From positions 62,001-126,000 of the forward strand of contig NZ_JASHJC010000011.1 of assembly GCF_030733385.1 (NCBI RefSeq): DNA of 64,000 bases, in the 5' to 3' direction. A program made the position numbers and the translations under genes. Under the pieces are notes generated by a model. That model was not told where the DNA came from, ran no database searches, and worked only from the letters and a program-made list of their open reading frames with translations. Positions 1 to 7,087 of this stretch are shown piece by piece. The stretch comes from Roseovarius sp. MMSF_3359 (GTDB taxonomy: Bacteria > Pseudomonadota > Alphaproteobacteria > Rhodobacterales > Rhodobacteraceae). Numbering within the stretch: position 1 is the stretch's first letter; every line of letters starts with the position of its first letter.

Positions 1-224
1 ATGCGCTGCGGCACTCCGTTGTCGAGCTTGAAGCGAACGAGAAGGCCACCAAACATGTCCTGACCTGTTGGTGCGAAGCCGTTCTCTTCGAGATGATTCA
101 TCCAGGACAGACAGCAACCGCATCCATTGGTCTTGCGGACGTCGATTGGGGTTGCCTCCGCGAGGGCCTGCGCCGCCGGGAGAAGGACTAAGGCGAGGGT
201 CAGAGCTTGGGTCAAGTGTTTCAT
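1..224 (-). CDS. DUF411 metal-binding protein, 3' end cut by window
   Basis: The reverse strand from an ATG at 222-224 reads MKHLTQALTLALVLLPAAQA, a Sec signal peptide, then a mature segment with the cysteine cluster NGCGCCLSW followed by NHLEENGF. This cluster and the following helix are the signature of DUF411, small periplasmic proteins found in copper-resistance loci and thought to bind Cu. The C-terminal part lies outside the window. Its start sits three bases downstream of the stop of the M23 peptidase gene, so it is the last visible gene of the minus-strand operon that begins near 4398. A second DUF411 gene lies at 12922-13404. Metal binding is inferred from family; copper is suggested by the neighbours. 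Confidence 0.8.
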   Translation of the reverse strand, partial: MKHLTQALTLALVLLPAAQALAEATPIDVRKTNGCGCCLSWMNHLEENGFAPTGQDMFGGLLVRFKLDNGVPQR

Positions 225-227
225 AGG

Positions 228-1601
228 TCAGAGCCTTTCGGTTTCTGTCAGTGTGATTTCGATGCCGAGATTTTCGGAGAGGAGCGCGCGGGCTTCGGCC
301 AGTCGCGACAGCGCACCAGCGTCATCTGCCTCACGTTCGGCAGCTTCGGCGAGACGCGCGTCAGAGAGGGGGTCTGTCGGGCGGCCATCTACCAGAACCT
401 CGTAGTGCAGGTTTGGCCCGGTCGCAGTGCCGGTGGCGCCCACACGCCCGATCATGTCTCCAGCGGCCACGCGTTGGCCCGTCTCAAGGCCTTCCGTCAC
501 AGCGCTCAGGTGCGCGTAGCGTGTCTTGGTGTCCGAGCCGTGGGCGATTTCGACAACGCGACCGTATCCTCCCCGCGAGCCAATGAAGCTGACGCGTCCG
601 GTCGCCGTGGCCTGAACCGGTGTTCCGCGTGCGGCTGCGAAATCGACGCCAGTGTGCATGCGGACATTGCCGTAGACCGGGTGCGTACGACGGCCAAACA
701 CCGAGCTTAAACGTGCCCCTTCCACGGGCTGCGCAAAAACGCGGAGAACTGCACCGTCGACATAGATCGTCGCCTGACCGCTCCCATTCTCTGGCCAGAC
801 GACCTCGTAAAGCGCGCCGCCGATTTCCAGCGACGCGAAGGTCAGTTCCGGCTGGCCAATCCTGTCTTCACCAACGCGGGCTTCGCGCCACAGAAGCCGA
901 AGGGTTTCACCGCCGGTCATCTCACGACGGAAGTCGACGGTTCCACCCAGCATCTGTGCCAGATCGACAGCGAAGCGGGCGGGCATTCGAGCGTCTTCGA
1001 GCGCGGCGAAAAGCGAGCTGTCGATCACCGCTTCGCCCGCTAGTGTTATGAACTCAGGATCCGGGGTCACGACTTGCGTGGCTAACTCTTTGCCAAAGAT
1101 CGCCTCGATCCTCACACCGTCCTCAACGGAGAGCGCGACGCTGCGTGGGCTGCCGTCCATCGTCGAGACAACGGTGACCGAGTGCCCTGGCCTAAGTCGC
1201 CTGAGATCATATTCCGCGCCGAGGGCCAGGGCGACCTCGGCACGGTCGGTCGCTGAGAGACCTGCTTCTTCAAGAACGGTGTCGAGCGTCTCGCCGGTGG
1301 CGATATCGCGTGACCAATTGGCGAGCGGAGGTTCTATCGTCGGTAAGAGAGTATCGGCCATCGCAACCTCCAGACGTGGCATGGACTGGAATGGTATTGC
1401 GGGCTCCGCACGTGGTTGCGCGAACTGCGGTATTTCCGTTTCAATAGACGCGGGAAGCGGGAGCTGGGGTGGCGACCAGTTGGTCGCAGCAGCCAGAACT
1501 GGAGGGACCGGATCCTTCGACCAGATGCTCGATATCGCGAACCCGCCCAGCGACAGCACCGATACGATTGCGAAACCTGCCGCGAGTGTTCTAATTTTCA
1601 T
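228..1601 (-). CDS. M23 family metallopeptidase, membrane-anchored
   Basis: A 457-residue protein with an N-terminal hydrophobic anchor (residues 8-27), a Pro-rich linker, an OapA/LysM-like region (about 95-250) and a C-terminal M23 (LytM) domain (about 295-410). The zinc ligands and catalytic residues are visible: H316 and D320 in MHTGVDF, H364 in RYAHLS and H399 in NLHYEV. The domain therefore looks catalytically complete, and the expected role is cleaving peptidoglycan cross-links in the periplasm. The start overlaps the stop of the upstream SCO1 gene by 4 bases (ATGA), so the two are translationally coupled. Peptidoglycan peptidases are not a standard component of copper operons; possible reasons are wall repair or making room for envelope complexes (inference). 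Confidence 0.85.
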   Translation of the reverse strand: MKIRTLAAGFAIVSVLSLGGFAISSIWSKDPVPPVLAAATNWSPPQLPLPASIETEIPQFAQPRAEPAIPFQSMPRLEVAMADTLLPTIEPPLANWSRDIATGETLDTVLEEAGLSATDRAEVALALGAEYDLRRLRPGHSVTVVSTMDGSPRSVALSVEDGVRIEAIFGKELATQVVTPDPEFITLAGEAVIDSSLFAALEDARMPARFAVDLAQMLGGTVDFRREMTGGETLRLLWREARVGEDRIGQPELTFASLEIGGALYEVVWPENGSGQATIYVDGAVLRVFAQPVEGARLSSVFGRRTHPVYGNVRMHTGVDFAAARGTPVQATATGRVSFIGSRGGYGRVVEIAHGSDTKTRYAHLSAVTEGLETGQRVAAGDMIGRVGATGTATGPNLHYEVLVDGRPTDPLSDARLAEAAEREADDAGALSRLAEARALLSENLGIEITLTETERL

Positions 1602-2224
1602 GTTGCCCCCTCAGTTTCTTTATTGAGCGCACGCCGGATTTTCGGCACCGCGAATTCTCTCTGCTCGTGATAGTCGATCATGGTGGTGAACTGGCCATCG
1701 TCGTCGAACAGGAAAACGCTCGCAGTGTGGTTCATGGTGTAATCCCCACCGTCGGTCGATACCCGCTCATATCGTGCGCGGAAGCCTTGTGCCGCGCGTG
1801 CGACTTCTTCTTCCGGACCGGTCCACCCGCGGATCGCGGGATGGAAATAGCTGACATATTCGGCCATTGCCTCGACGGTATCGCGCTCGGGATCGACGGT
1901 GATGAACACCACGTTCATCCCTTCCACCTCTTCGCCCAGGTCATCGAGCCAGCCGGAGATGTCGGAAAGCGTCGTTGGGCAGACGTCCGGGCAGTAGGTG
2001 AAGCCGAAAAAGACCATCGTCGGGCGACCTATCAGGATTTCGGGTCCAACCTCCTCACCTTCGTGATCAGAGAGACGGAAATCCATTGCGGATAGGTCGA
2101 CCGGTCGCAACCCCGTCCGTTCGGGCGCCTCGGGGCCATCAACCCGCCACCACCCGACAGCAAGTGTCAGGGCAATCGCTGCGAGGCCTGCGAGGGCATA
2201 AACCGTTATCTTTAGCAGGTTCAT
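1598..2224 (-). CDS. SCO1/SenC-family copper chaperone (copy 1)
   Basis: A 208-residue protein with an N-terminal membrane anchor (residues 7-25) and a thioredoxin-like fold. The Cu-binding motif CPDVC is at residues 78-82, preceded by FFGFTY, and the conserved distal histidine is H166 in TMNHTASVF. These three ligands define the SCO1/PrrC family, which delivers copper to cytochrome oxidase Cu-A or acts as a periplasmic thiol oxidoreductase. The gene overlaps both neighbours (1 base with the PCuAC gene, 4 with the M23 gene). A second SCO1 gene heads the same operon. The pairing of SCO1 with PCuAC fits a copper-relay pair. Confidence 0.9.
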   Translation of the reverse strand: MNLLKITVYALAGLAAIALTLAVGWWRVDGPEAPERTGLRPVDLSAMDFRLSDHEGEEVGPEILIGRPTMVFFGFTYCPDVCPTTLSDISGWLDDLGEEVEGMNVVFITVDPERDTVEAMAEYVSYFHPAIRGWTGPEEEVARAAQGFRARYERVSTDGGDYTMNHTASVFLFDDDGQFTTMIDYHEQREFAVPKIRRALNKETEGAT

Positions 2225-2718
2225 CAGCCGTCTGGGCCGCGTGCGGCAATACCTAGAATTGAAACCTCGACCACGATCTCACCGCCGTCCGAGAAGTCGA
2301 GCGTCAAAGAGAAGCTTTCTCCCTCGGCCATCGGTCGCTGCAAGCGCATCAGCATGGCGTGCAGGCCGCCCGGTTCCAGTGACACAGCGTCACCCGGCGC
2401 AATCTCGATCTCGCCCGCTGGTGCCATCGAACTGACGCCTTCAGCATTTGTCGATGTCTGGTGAATGTCAGACATTATAGCCAAATCTGTGCGGATGCCC
2501 GTCAGTGTCACAGCCTCGTCGCCGGTATTGCGGATGGTCATATACGCGGCACCCGGACGGTTTACGCCGATCGACGCGCGCGCCCAGGCATCTTCGACGA
2601 CAACGTCCTCGGAACCAGCGATAGCGGGCATTGTGGCGCTTAATGCGAACATGAGGGCGGCCATCAGGCCATAGACTACTGTCTTCACTTTGGTTTTCCC
2701 TTCTTTCTCACTGGTCAA
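2224..2718 (-). CDS. PCu(A)C periplasmic copper chaperone
   Basis: A 164-residue protein with a signal peptide ending near PAIAG (residue 35). The PCu(A)C Cu(I) site is complete: H86, M98, H120 and M122, matching the H-x11-M-x21-H-x-M pattern of the family. Members bind Cu(I) in the periplasm and pass it to SCO1 or directly to the Cu-A site of cytochrome oxidase. It lies directly upstream of a SCO1 gene, its usual partner. The start overlaps the stop of the DsbA-like gene by 4 bases. A shorter start at Met19 would give a more typical signal peptide; the choice does not change the mature protein. Confidence 0.9.
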   Translation of the reverse strand: MTSEKEGKTKVKTVVYGLMAALMFALSATMPAIAGSEDVVVEDAWARASIGVNRPGAAYMTIRNTGDEAVTLTGIRTDLAIMSDIHQTSTNAEGVSSMAPAGEIEIAPGDAVSLEPGGLHAMLMRLQRPMAEGESFSLTLDFSDGGEIVVEVSILGIAARGPDG

Positions 2719-3374
2719 CTTTGGGCCGCCGCGACTTCAGCTGCTACCAAACGGCGCAATTCCGCTTCGCCAAATGGATCCAGCGGCATGCCATTGACAA
2801 AAAAGGTCGGTGTTTGGCGAACACCGACAGTCTCTACATCTGCTCGATCCTGGTTGAGAACGCCGGTTGTCTGTGGCGCGAGAAGTTGCGCTTGCGCTGC
2901 TTCCGGATCCAGTCCGGCAGATGCTGCTATCCCGATCAGCAACTCCGGCCGCATGCCGCCATGAGAAGCCCATTGGGGCTGATCCCGCAGGACAGCCTCC
3001 AATACAGGTTCGAAGACGCCTTGCATGCGCGCGGCCTCAAGAACGCGGATAGCTACTTCGGAGCCCTCACCGTGAAACGGCGTGTAGCGGATGACGACGC
3101 GCACGGCATCGCCATGCTCAGCAATGATGTCCTTCACAATAGGATGAAACGCCCGGCAGGCCTCGCAGGCGGGATCGAAAAACTCGACGATGGTTACGGG
3201 CGCGTCCTCCGGACCAAGAATAGGAGAGTAAGGCCGGATCAGAGCTTCTGCCAATTCCGGGGCGACGGCTTCTGTCTCGGATACCGGGGCAGGGCGGTTT
3301 ACATACCAAGTTGCTCCGCCGAAAGCGGCGGCACCTATGGCTGCGACAGAGAGAATGAGGCCACGACGGTTCAT
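2715..3374 (-). CDS. DsbA-like periplasmic thioredoxin
   Basis: A 219-residue protein read from the ATG at 3374, which overlaps the DsbB-like stop as ATGA. Upstream in-frame starts exist but would run back into the DsbB gene, so this start is preferred. An N-terminal TM/signal segment (residues 5-22) precedes a DsbA fold with the active site C70-E-A-C73 in FFDPACEAC and a cis-proline loop in RQTPTFFVNG. Expected role: oxidising or isomerising periplasmic disulfides, with the adjacent DsbB-like protein as its re-oxidant. In this copper operon it could also repair Cu-damaged thiols or prepare SCO1/PCuAC cysteines (inference). Confidence 0.88.
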   Translation of the reverse strand: MNRRGLILSVAAIGAAAFGGATWYVNRPAPVSETEAVAPELAEALIRPYSPILGPEDAPVTIVEFFDPACEACRAFHPIVKDIIAEHGDAVRVVIRYTPFHGEGSEVAIRVLEAARMQGVFEPVLEAVLRDQPQWASHGGMRPELLIGIAASAGLDPEAAQAQLLAPQTTGVLNQDRADVETVGVRQTPTFFVNGMPLDPFGEAELRRLVAAEVAAAQS

Positions 3375-3793
3375 GCGTGTTTGTCCTTTAACGAAAGGGC
3401 GGACAGCGCCGCGATTGCGGCAAAAGCAGCAAGCGCCATCAGCGGGATTGGGACGCCCAACACCAATTGGTTGTCGTCCGTGCAGGAGGGACCGGTTGCG
3501 GTGCAGGGTTGAATCCGTTCCGGGATGACACCGACATAAAGCCCGAGATGCCAAAGCGCGACGGCACCGCCGCCAATTGCAAGCGCAACCCCGTACCGGC
3601 CCACGCGATCATCGCGCCACCAGAGGCCAAGTCCTAGCACGATGGCGAGGGGAAACATGAAGGCCCGTTGGAACCAACAGAGCAGGCAGGGCGTCTGCCC
3701 GAGCACCTCGCCAATGAACAGAACCGCCAGCGAGGCTGCAAGCGCGATTACCCAGGCCAACCCGAGGGCCGTTTCTCCGTATATGCGGTTCAT
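3371..3793 (-). CDS. dsbB: DsbB-family disulfide bond formation protein
   Basis: A 140-residue inner-membrane protein with four predicted TM helices. Both DsbB cysteine pairs are present: C36-L-L-C39 in the first periplasmic loop (TPCLLCWFQR) and C97/C104 in the second (IQPCTATGPSC). DsbB proteins re-oxidise DsbA and pass electrons to quinone. It lies between the SCO1 gene (5 bases upstream) and the DsbA-like gene (4-base overlap), so DsbA and DsbB here probably form a dedicated oxidative pair separate from the housekeeping pair. It could also be assigned to the DsbI subgroup; the sequence alone does not decide this. Confidence 0.88.
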   Translation of the reverse strand: MNRIYGETALGLAWVIALAASLAVLFIGEVLGQTPCLLCWFQRAFMFPLAIVLGLGLWWRDDRVGRYGVALAIGGGAVALWHLGLYVGVIPERIQPCTATGPSCTDDNQLVLGVPIPLMALAAFAAIAALSALSLKDKHA

Positions 3794-3798
3794 CTTGA

Positions 3799-4398
3799 TC
3801 AGAGCCTCTCTCTTAGATCGGCGAGGATCTCTTCGGCGGGAGTACCGTAAGCCCAGGAGTCTGCGAAGCCCGCTTGGGGATCGAACAGGAACAGGTGCGA
3901 TGTGTGGCCCATTGTGTAGCCATCTGGCGCGGAGGCCTCTTCGATCCGCTCAAAGAAGATCGGAAAGGTCTCGGACGTCTCTGCGATCTGGTCCGGTGTG
4001 CCGGTCAGCCCAATGATGCCTGCATCAAACAAGGGCACGAACTCGGCCAGCGCATCTGGTGTGTCGCGTTCAGGATCAATCGAGATGAAGATCGGCTGTA
4101 TTTTCTCCGCATCCGTTCCCAGGTCTTCCATGACGGCGGCAACTTCAGCGAGTGTCGTTGGGCAGACATCCGGGCAGTTCGCAAAGCCAAAAAAGACGAG
4201 CATCCACCGCCCGGCAAAGTCGCGTTCGGTCTGGATCATTCCCTGGTGATCTGTCAGTTCGAACGCGGCGCGGAAAGCAGGATCAGACATATCCGCGTCA
4301 CTAGCGGCCCGGTTGCCGACGAACTGAAAACCCCCAAAGGCAAGAAGCGCTGTGCCTGCCAGACCCAATAGAACCTTTTGTATGCCTGAAAGACGCAC
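3799..4398 (-). CDS. SCO1/SenC-family copper chaperone (copy 2)
   Basis: A 199-residue protein with an N-terminal anchor (residues 9-26), the Cu motif C75-P-D-V-C79 after FFGFAN, and the distal histidine H165 in YTMGHTSHLF. It is the first gene of the minus-strand operon and lies just downstream of a MerR-type promoter at 4435-4465, so metal-dependent induction is expected. It is clearly related to copy 1 at 1598-2224 but not a recent duplicate, because the sequence outside the motifs differs. Two SCO proteins in one operon may serve different acceptors, or one may act as a thiol reductase (inference). Confidence 0.9.
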   Translation of the reverse strand: MRLSGIQKVLLGLAGTALLAFGGFQFVGNRAASDADMSDPAFRAAFELTDHQGMIQTERDFAGRWMLVFFGFANCPDVCPTTLAEVAAVMEDLGTDAEKIQPIFISIDPERDTPDALAEFVPLFDAGIIGLTGTPDQIAETSETFPIFFERIEEASAPDGYTMGHTSHLFLFDPQAGFADSWAYGTPAEEILADLRERL

Positions 4399-4434
4399 GT
4401 TGTTCCGCCTGTGTGTGATTCTTAATTTTTAGCT

Positions 4435-4465
4435 GGATTACATCCTCTAGCTACTGTAGGTTCAA
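4435..4465 (-). promoter_or_regulatory. MerR-type promoter/operator for the SCO1-DsbBA-PCuAC-SCO1-M23-DUF411 operon
   Basis: On the minus strand TTGAAC (4465-4460) is followed by a 19-base spacer and TAATCC (4440-4435). The spacer holds an imperfect dyad, CTACAGTAGCTAGAGG. An over-long 19-base spacer containing a dyad is the diagnostic geometry of promoters activated by MerR proteins. The same core recurs at 4532-4556 and 5031-5061. Confidence 0.75.
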
Positions 4466-4531
4466 GTGGTTTTCTTAGGAGCGCGCCGGAGATCGCCAAA
4501 ACGTGAGTTCTGCGGTTGCGAGACCGGTGAG

Positions 4532-4556
4532 ACAAATCTACACTAACTAGAGGATT
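4532..4556 (+). promoter_or_regulatory. MerR-type operator upstream of the merR-like gene
   Basis: CTACACTAACTAGAGG starts at 4538 and matches the cores of the 4435 and 5031 operators almost base for base. The -35 (ACAAAT) and -10 positions are poor, so this is more likely an autoregulatory binding site than a strong activated promoter. The gene starts at 4571. Confidence 0.5.
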
Positions 4557-4570
4557 AACGGGGTTTCGAC

Positions 4571-4999
4571 ATGCTCACAATTGGGACACTCGCGAAGAGA
4601 ACTGGCACCAAGGTTCAGACGATCCGGTATTATGAGCAGATTGGTTTGATGCCGGAACCTGGTCGGACCGAAGGCGGGCAACGGCGCTATGGTAACGCTG
4701 AACTCGATCGCCTCGCATTCATTCGACACAGCAGACAGTTGGGATTTCCTCTCGACGCGATCCGGGAGTTGCTTGATTTGTCGGACGCGCCTGACCGGCC
4801 ATGTCACGAAGCCGATGAAATCGCGCGCCGCCAATTGAAACTCGTTGAGCAGCGGATGGAACGGTTGAAAGCGTTGCGCGCGGAACTGAAGCGCATGGTC
4901 AAGGAATGTAGCGGCGGTAACGCCGCGCAATGCCGTGTCCTTGAAGTGCTTAGAGACCATTCTGAGTGTTTGACTGAGCATGATCAAATTGGGATCTGA
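4571..4999 (+). CDS. MerR-family metal-responsive regulator (Cd/Pb/Zn-type cysteines)
   Basis: A 142-residue MerR protein: winged HTH (residues 1-70, with TIRYYEQIGLMPEP), dimerisation helix (about 80-110) and a C-terminal metal loop. Cysteines C78, C113 and C121 match the three-cysteine arrangement of CadR/PbrR/ZntR-like sensors for divalent metals; a further C133 lies near the end. CueR-type regulators lack the first of these, so a divalent or mixed specificity is more likely than strict Cu(I). It sits between divergent units that each carry its probable operator: the periplasmic copper/thiol operon (minus) and the transglutaminase-CDF pair (plus). The true inducer cannot be read from sequence. 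Confidence 0.88.
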   Translation: MLTIGTLAKRTGTKVQTIRYYEQIGLMPEPGRTEGGQRRYGNAELDRLAFIRHSRQLGFPLDAIRELLDLSDAPDRPCHEADEIARRQLKLVEQRMERLKALRAELKRMVKECSGGNAAQCRVLEVLRDHSECLTEHDQIGI

Positions 5000-5030
5000 A
5001 AAAGCGCGACAAACTTTTCGAAATTTTCTC

Positions 5031-5061
5031 TTGAACCTACAGTCACTGTAGCAATTACCTA
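5031..5061 (+). promoter_or_regulatory. MerR-type promoter for the transglutaminase-CDF operon
   Basis: TTGAAC (5031-5036), a 19-base spacer with the perfect dyad CTACAGT-C-ACTGTAG (5037-5051), then TACCTA (5056-5061). The TTGAACCTACAGT half is identical to the minus-strand operator at 4435-4465, so one regulator should act on both. The regulated gene starts 29 bases downstream. Confidence 0.78.
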
Positions 5062-5090
5062 TATCCTCGAAAGATTCGAGGAGACCCATT

Positions 5091-5852
5091 GTGTCACATG
5101 AACTCCCCTTGCTAACGGCAACTCCGATCCTGGATTTTGGGGCGGATTCCATCGCGCGGCTCATCGAAGGACGGGGCTGGCGTGATCTGTCCGACACCGA
5201 CAAAATCGGAGCTGTCTATGACTTTGTGCGCAACGAGATCGCCTTCGGATACAACCGCGCCGACGACATTCCAGCATCCGAGGTGCTATCCGATGGCTAC
5301 GGGCAGTGTAACACCAAAGGGACGCTGCTGATGGCCCTCCTTCGGGCGGTGGGGATAAAGTGCAGGATCCACGGGTTCACGATCCACAAGGGCCTTCAGC
5401 GCGGCGTGGTGCCGGAACTGGTCTACCCGATCGCGCCGGAAGAGATCCTTCATTCGTGGATCGAGGTCGAGCTGGATGGCACATGGATCAACCTTGAAGG
5501 CTTCATTCTTGACAGCGCATTTCTGAAGATTCTGCAATCGTCGTTTGCAGACCGCGAGAGCCTATGCGGTTTCGGCGCCGGAACGGATTGCCTGAGCGCG
5601 CCGCCCGTCGATTGGACCGGGCAGGACACCTACATCCAGGAAACCGGGATTGTGCAGGATTTTGGAACGTTCGACACGCCCGACGCCTTCTATGCAGAAC
5701 ATGAGCAGAAGTTTGGGCGTTTGCGTGGTTGGCTCTATCGCAACATCATCCGGCACTGGATGAATGCGCGCGTGCGGGCTTTCCGCGCGGGCCGCCTGAA
5801 ACCCGACGCCTCCATTGCACACCAGCATGAGGGAGAGACCCATGCCGCATAA
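5091..5852 (+). CDS. Transglutaminase-like cysteine protease-fold protein
   Basis: A 253-residue protein with a transglutaminase-like core. C73 in YGQCNTKGTLL starts the catalytic helix and H121 in LHSWIEVELDGTW is the expected second residue of a Cys-His-Asp triad; the Asp could be D141. There is no signal peptide or TM segment, so it looks cytoplasmic. The start is GTG, supported by a GAGGAG ribosome site 7 bases upstream (5078-5083) and by the MerR-type promoter. It overlaps the CDF transporter gene by 11 bases. Such proteins can be proteases, peptide N-glycanases or cross-linkers; the substrate is unknown, but co-regulation with a metal pump suggests a role in metal stress. Confidence 0.75.
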   Translation: MSHELPLLTATPILDFGADSIARLIEGRGWRDLSDTDKIGAVYDFVRNEIAFGYNRADDIPASEVLSDGYGQCNTKGTLLMALLRAVGIKCRIHGFTIHKGLQRGVVPELVYPIAPEEILHSWIEVELDGTWINLEGFILDSAFLKILQSSFADRESLCGFGAGTDCLSAPPVDWTGQDTYIQETGIVQDFGTFDTPDAFYAEHEQKFGRLRGWLYRNIIRHWMNARVRAFRAGRLKPDASIAHQHEGETHAA

Positions 5853-6780
5853 CCACCACGGCCACAGCCATGCCCATCTGGACCCGTCCAGCGGGGACCG
5901 CCGCGTGGCAATTGCGATTTGGGCCAACGGTCTTCTGACGGTCGCCCAGATCGTGGGCGGCATTTTCGCGGGCTCACTCGCCTTAATCGCAGATGCGCTG
6001 CACAACTTCTCGGACATGGCGGCGCTGGTCATTGCCTTTGCGGCCCGCAAGATTGCGCGACGGCCCGCCGATGAACGGATGACCTTCGGCTATGGTCGGA
6101 TCGAGACCGTGGCTGCATTGATCAATTACACGACGCTGATCGTTATTGGTCTCTATCTCATCTATGAAGGTGGCATGCGCCTTATCGAGCCGCCCGAGGT
6201 GAAAGGGTGGACTGTCGTCATCATCGCGGGATTGGCGCTGGCGGTCGACGCCCTGACGGCGGCGCTGACCTATTCGATGCAGAAGGGCAGCCAGAACATA
6301 CGCGCCTTGTTCCTGCACAACCTCTCCGACGCTCTGGCCTCGGTCGCCGTGATCGTCGGCGGCACGCTGATCATCCTCTACGACATGCGTTGGGTTGATC
6401 CCGCGATCACAATTGGGATCGCGATTTACATTCTGTACCTGGCATTCGCTGAGATTGGTGGCCCGATCCGGACGCTTATGCTCGGAAGTCCGCCGGACAT
6501 CGACGGAGGGGAGGTGGTAGCCGTTCTGCGCCAAACAGATGGCGTGAGCGACGTCCACCATGTGCACTTGTGGCAGATGGAAGAGAATGCACCAGCGCTC
6601 GATGCCCATGTCGTCGTCGAAGACGCTGCATGGGACCGGTTGGAGCAGATAAAGGCAGAGCTAAAGATGCAAATTGGTGCAGAATTCAGGATTACACATT
6701 CCACGCTGGAATTTGAGCGCAATGGCGTTTGTACCAGCGAGGCTCCGCTGTTCGGCCATGACAAGCGCCAAGGTCAATAG
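5842..6780 (+). CDS. Cation diffusion facilitator (CDF) metal efflux transporter
   Basis: A 312-residue protein from the ATG at 5842, chosen because a GGGAGA ribosome site lies at 5831-5836; a start at 5815 is possible. The N-terminus is His-rich (HNHHGHSHAHL), followed by six TM helices. Both transport-site signatures are present: D51..H54-N-F-S-D58 in TM2 and FLHNLSD in TM5. A C-terminal cytoplasmic ferredoxin-like domain holds VHHVHLW. This is the CzcD/ZitB-type Zn/Cd/Co proton antiporter family. It overlaps the transglutaminase-like gene and shares its MerR-type promoter, consistent with efflux induced by a divalent metal. Confidence 0.92.
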   Translation: MPHNHHGHSHAHLDPSSGDRRVAIAIWANGLLTVAQIVGGIFAGSLALIADALHNFSDMAALVIAFAARKIARRPADERMTFGYGRIETVAALINYTTLIVIGLYLIYEGGMRLIEPPEVKGWTVVIIAGLALAVDALTAALTYSMQKGSQNIRALFLHNLSDALASVAVIVGGTLIILYDMRWVDPAITIGIAIYILYLAFAEIGGPIRTLMLGSPPDIDGGEVVAVLRQTDGVSDVHHVHLWQMEENAPALDAHVVVEDAAWDRLEQIKAELKMQIGAEFRITHSTLEFERNGVCTSEAPLFGHDKRQGQ

Positions 6781-7039
6781 GTCTTGGATGTCTTCCGTGA
6801 TTATGATCATCGGTCTTCTGATTGCCGCAGCTACTCTTGGTGCGCTGGTTTGGTCGATCGCTTTCCTGCGAGACGAATATGACCACCGAAAGCCTTCGGT
6901 GCTTGGACGCCGATTGTTGTCTAGGTTCCAATGCGCCTCCGTCCGCGTATTGCGTTCGAAGAAGGAATGGGCCGGCATCTTTCTTCGAAGCAGAATGCAA
7001 GAAAGTGTTAAGTGCGAAGTGTGCGCTCTACTCAAGTGA
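6758..7039 (+). CDS. Small hypothetical membrane protein
   Basis: A possible 93-residue protein beginning MTSAKVNRSW inside the 3' end of the CDF gene, with one strong hydrophobic helix (about residues 13-33, IMIIGLLIAAATLGALVWSI) and a basic tail. No family is recognised. The stretch between the CDF gene and the convergent copA gene is otherwise empty. The hydrophobic helix and position argue for it; the lack of a clear ribosome site and the rambling basic C-terminus argue against. Confidence 0.35.
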   Translation: MTSAKVNRSWMSSVIMIIGLLIAAATLGALVWSIAFLRDEYDHRKPSVLGRRLLSRFQCASVRVLRSKKEWAGIFLRSRMQESVKCEVCALLK

Positions 7040-7087
7040 GTGGAAATCAGGTTTTGCCGTGAACCCATTTGGGATGCCTACTCTGCG

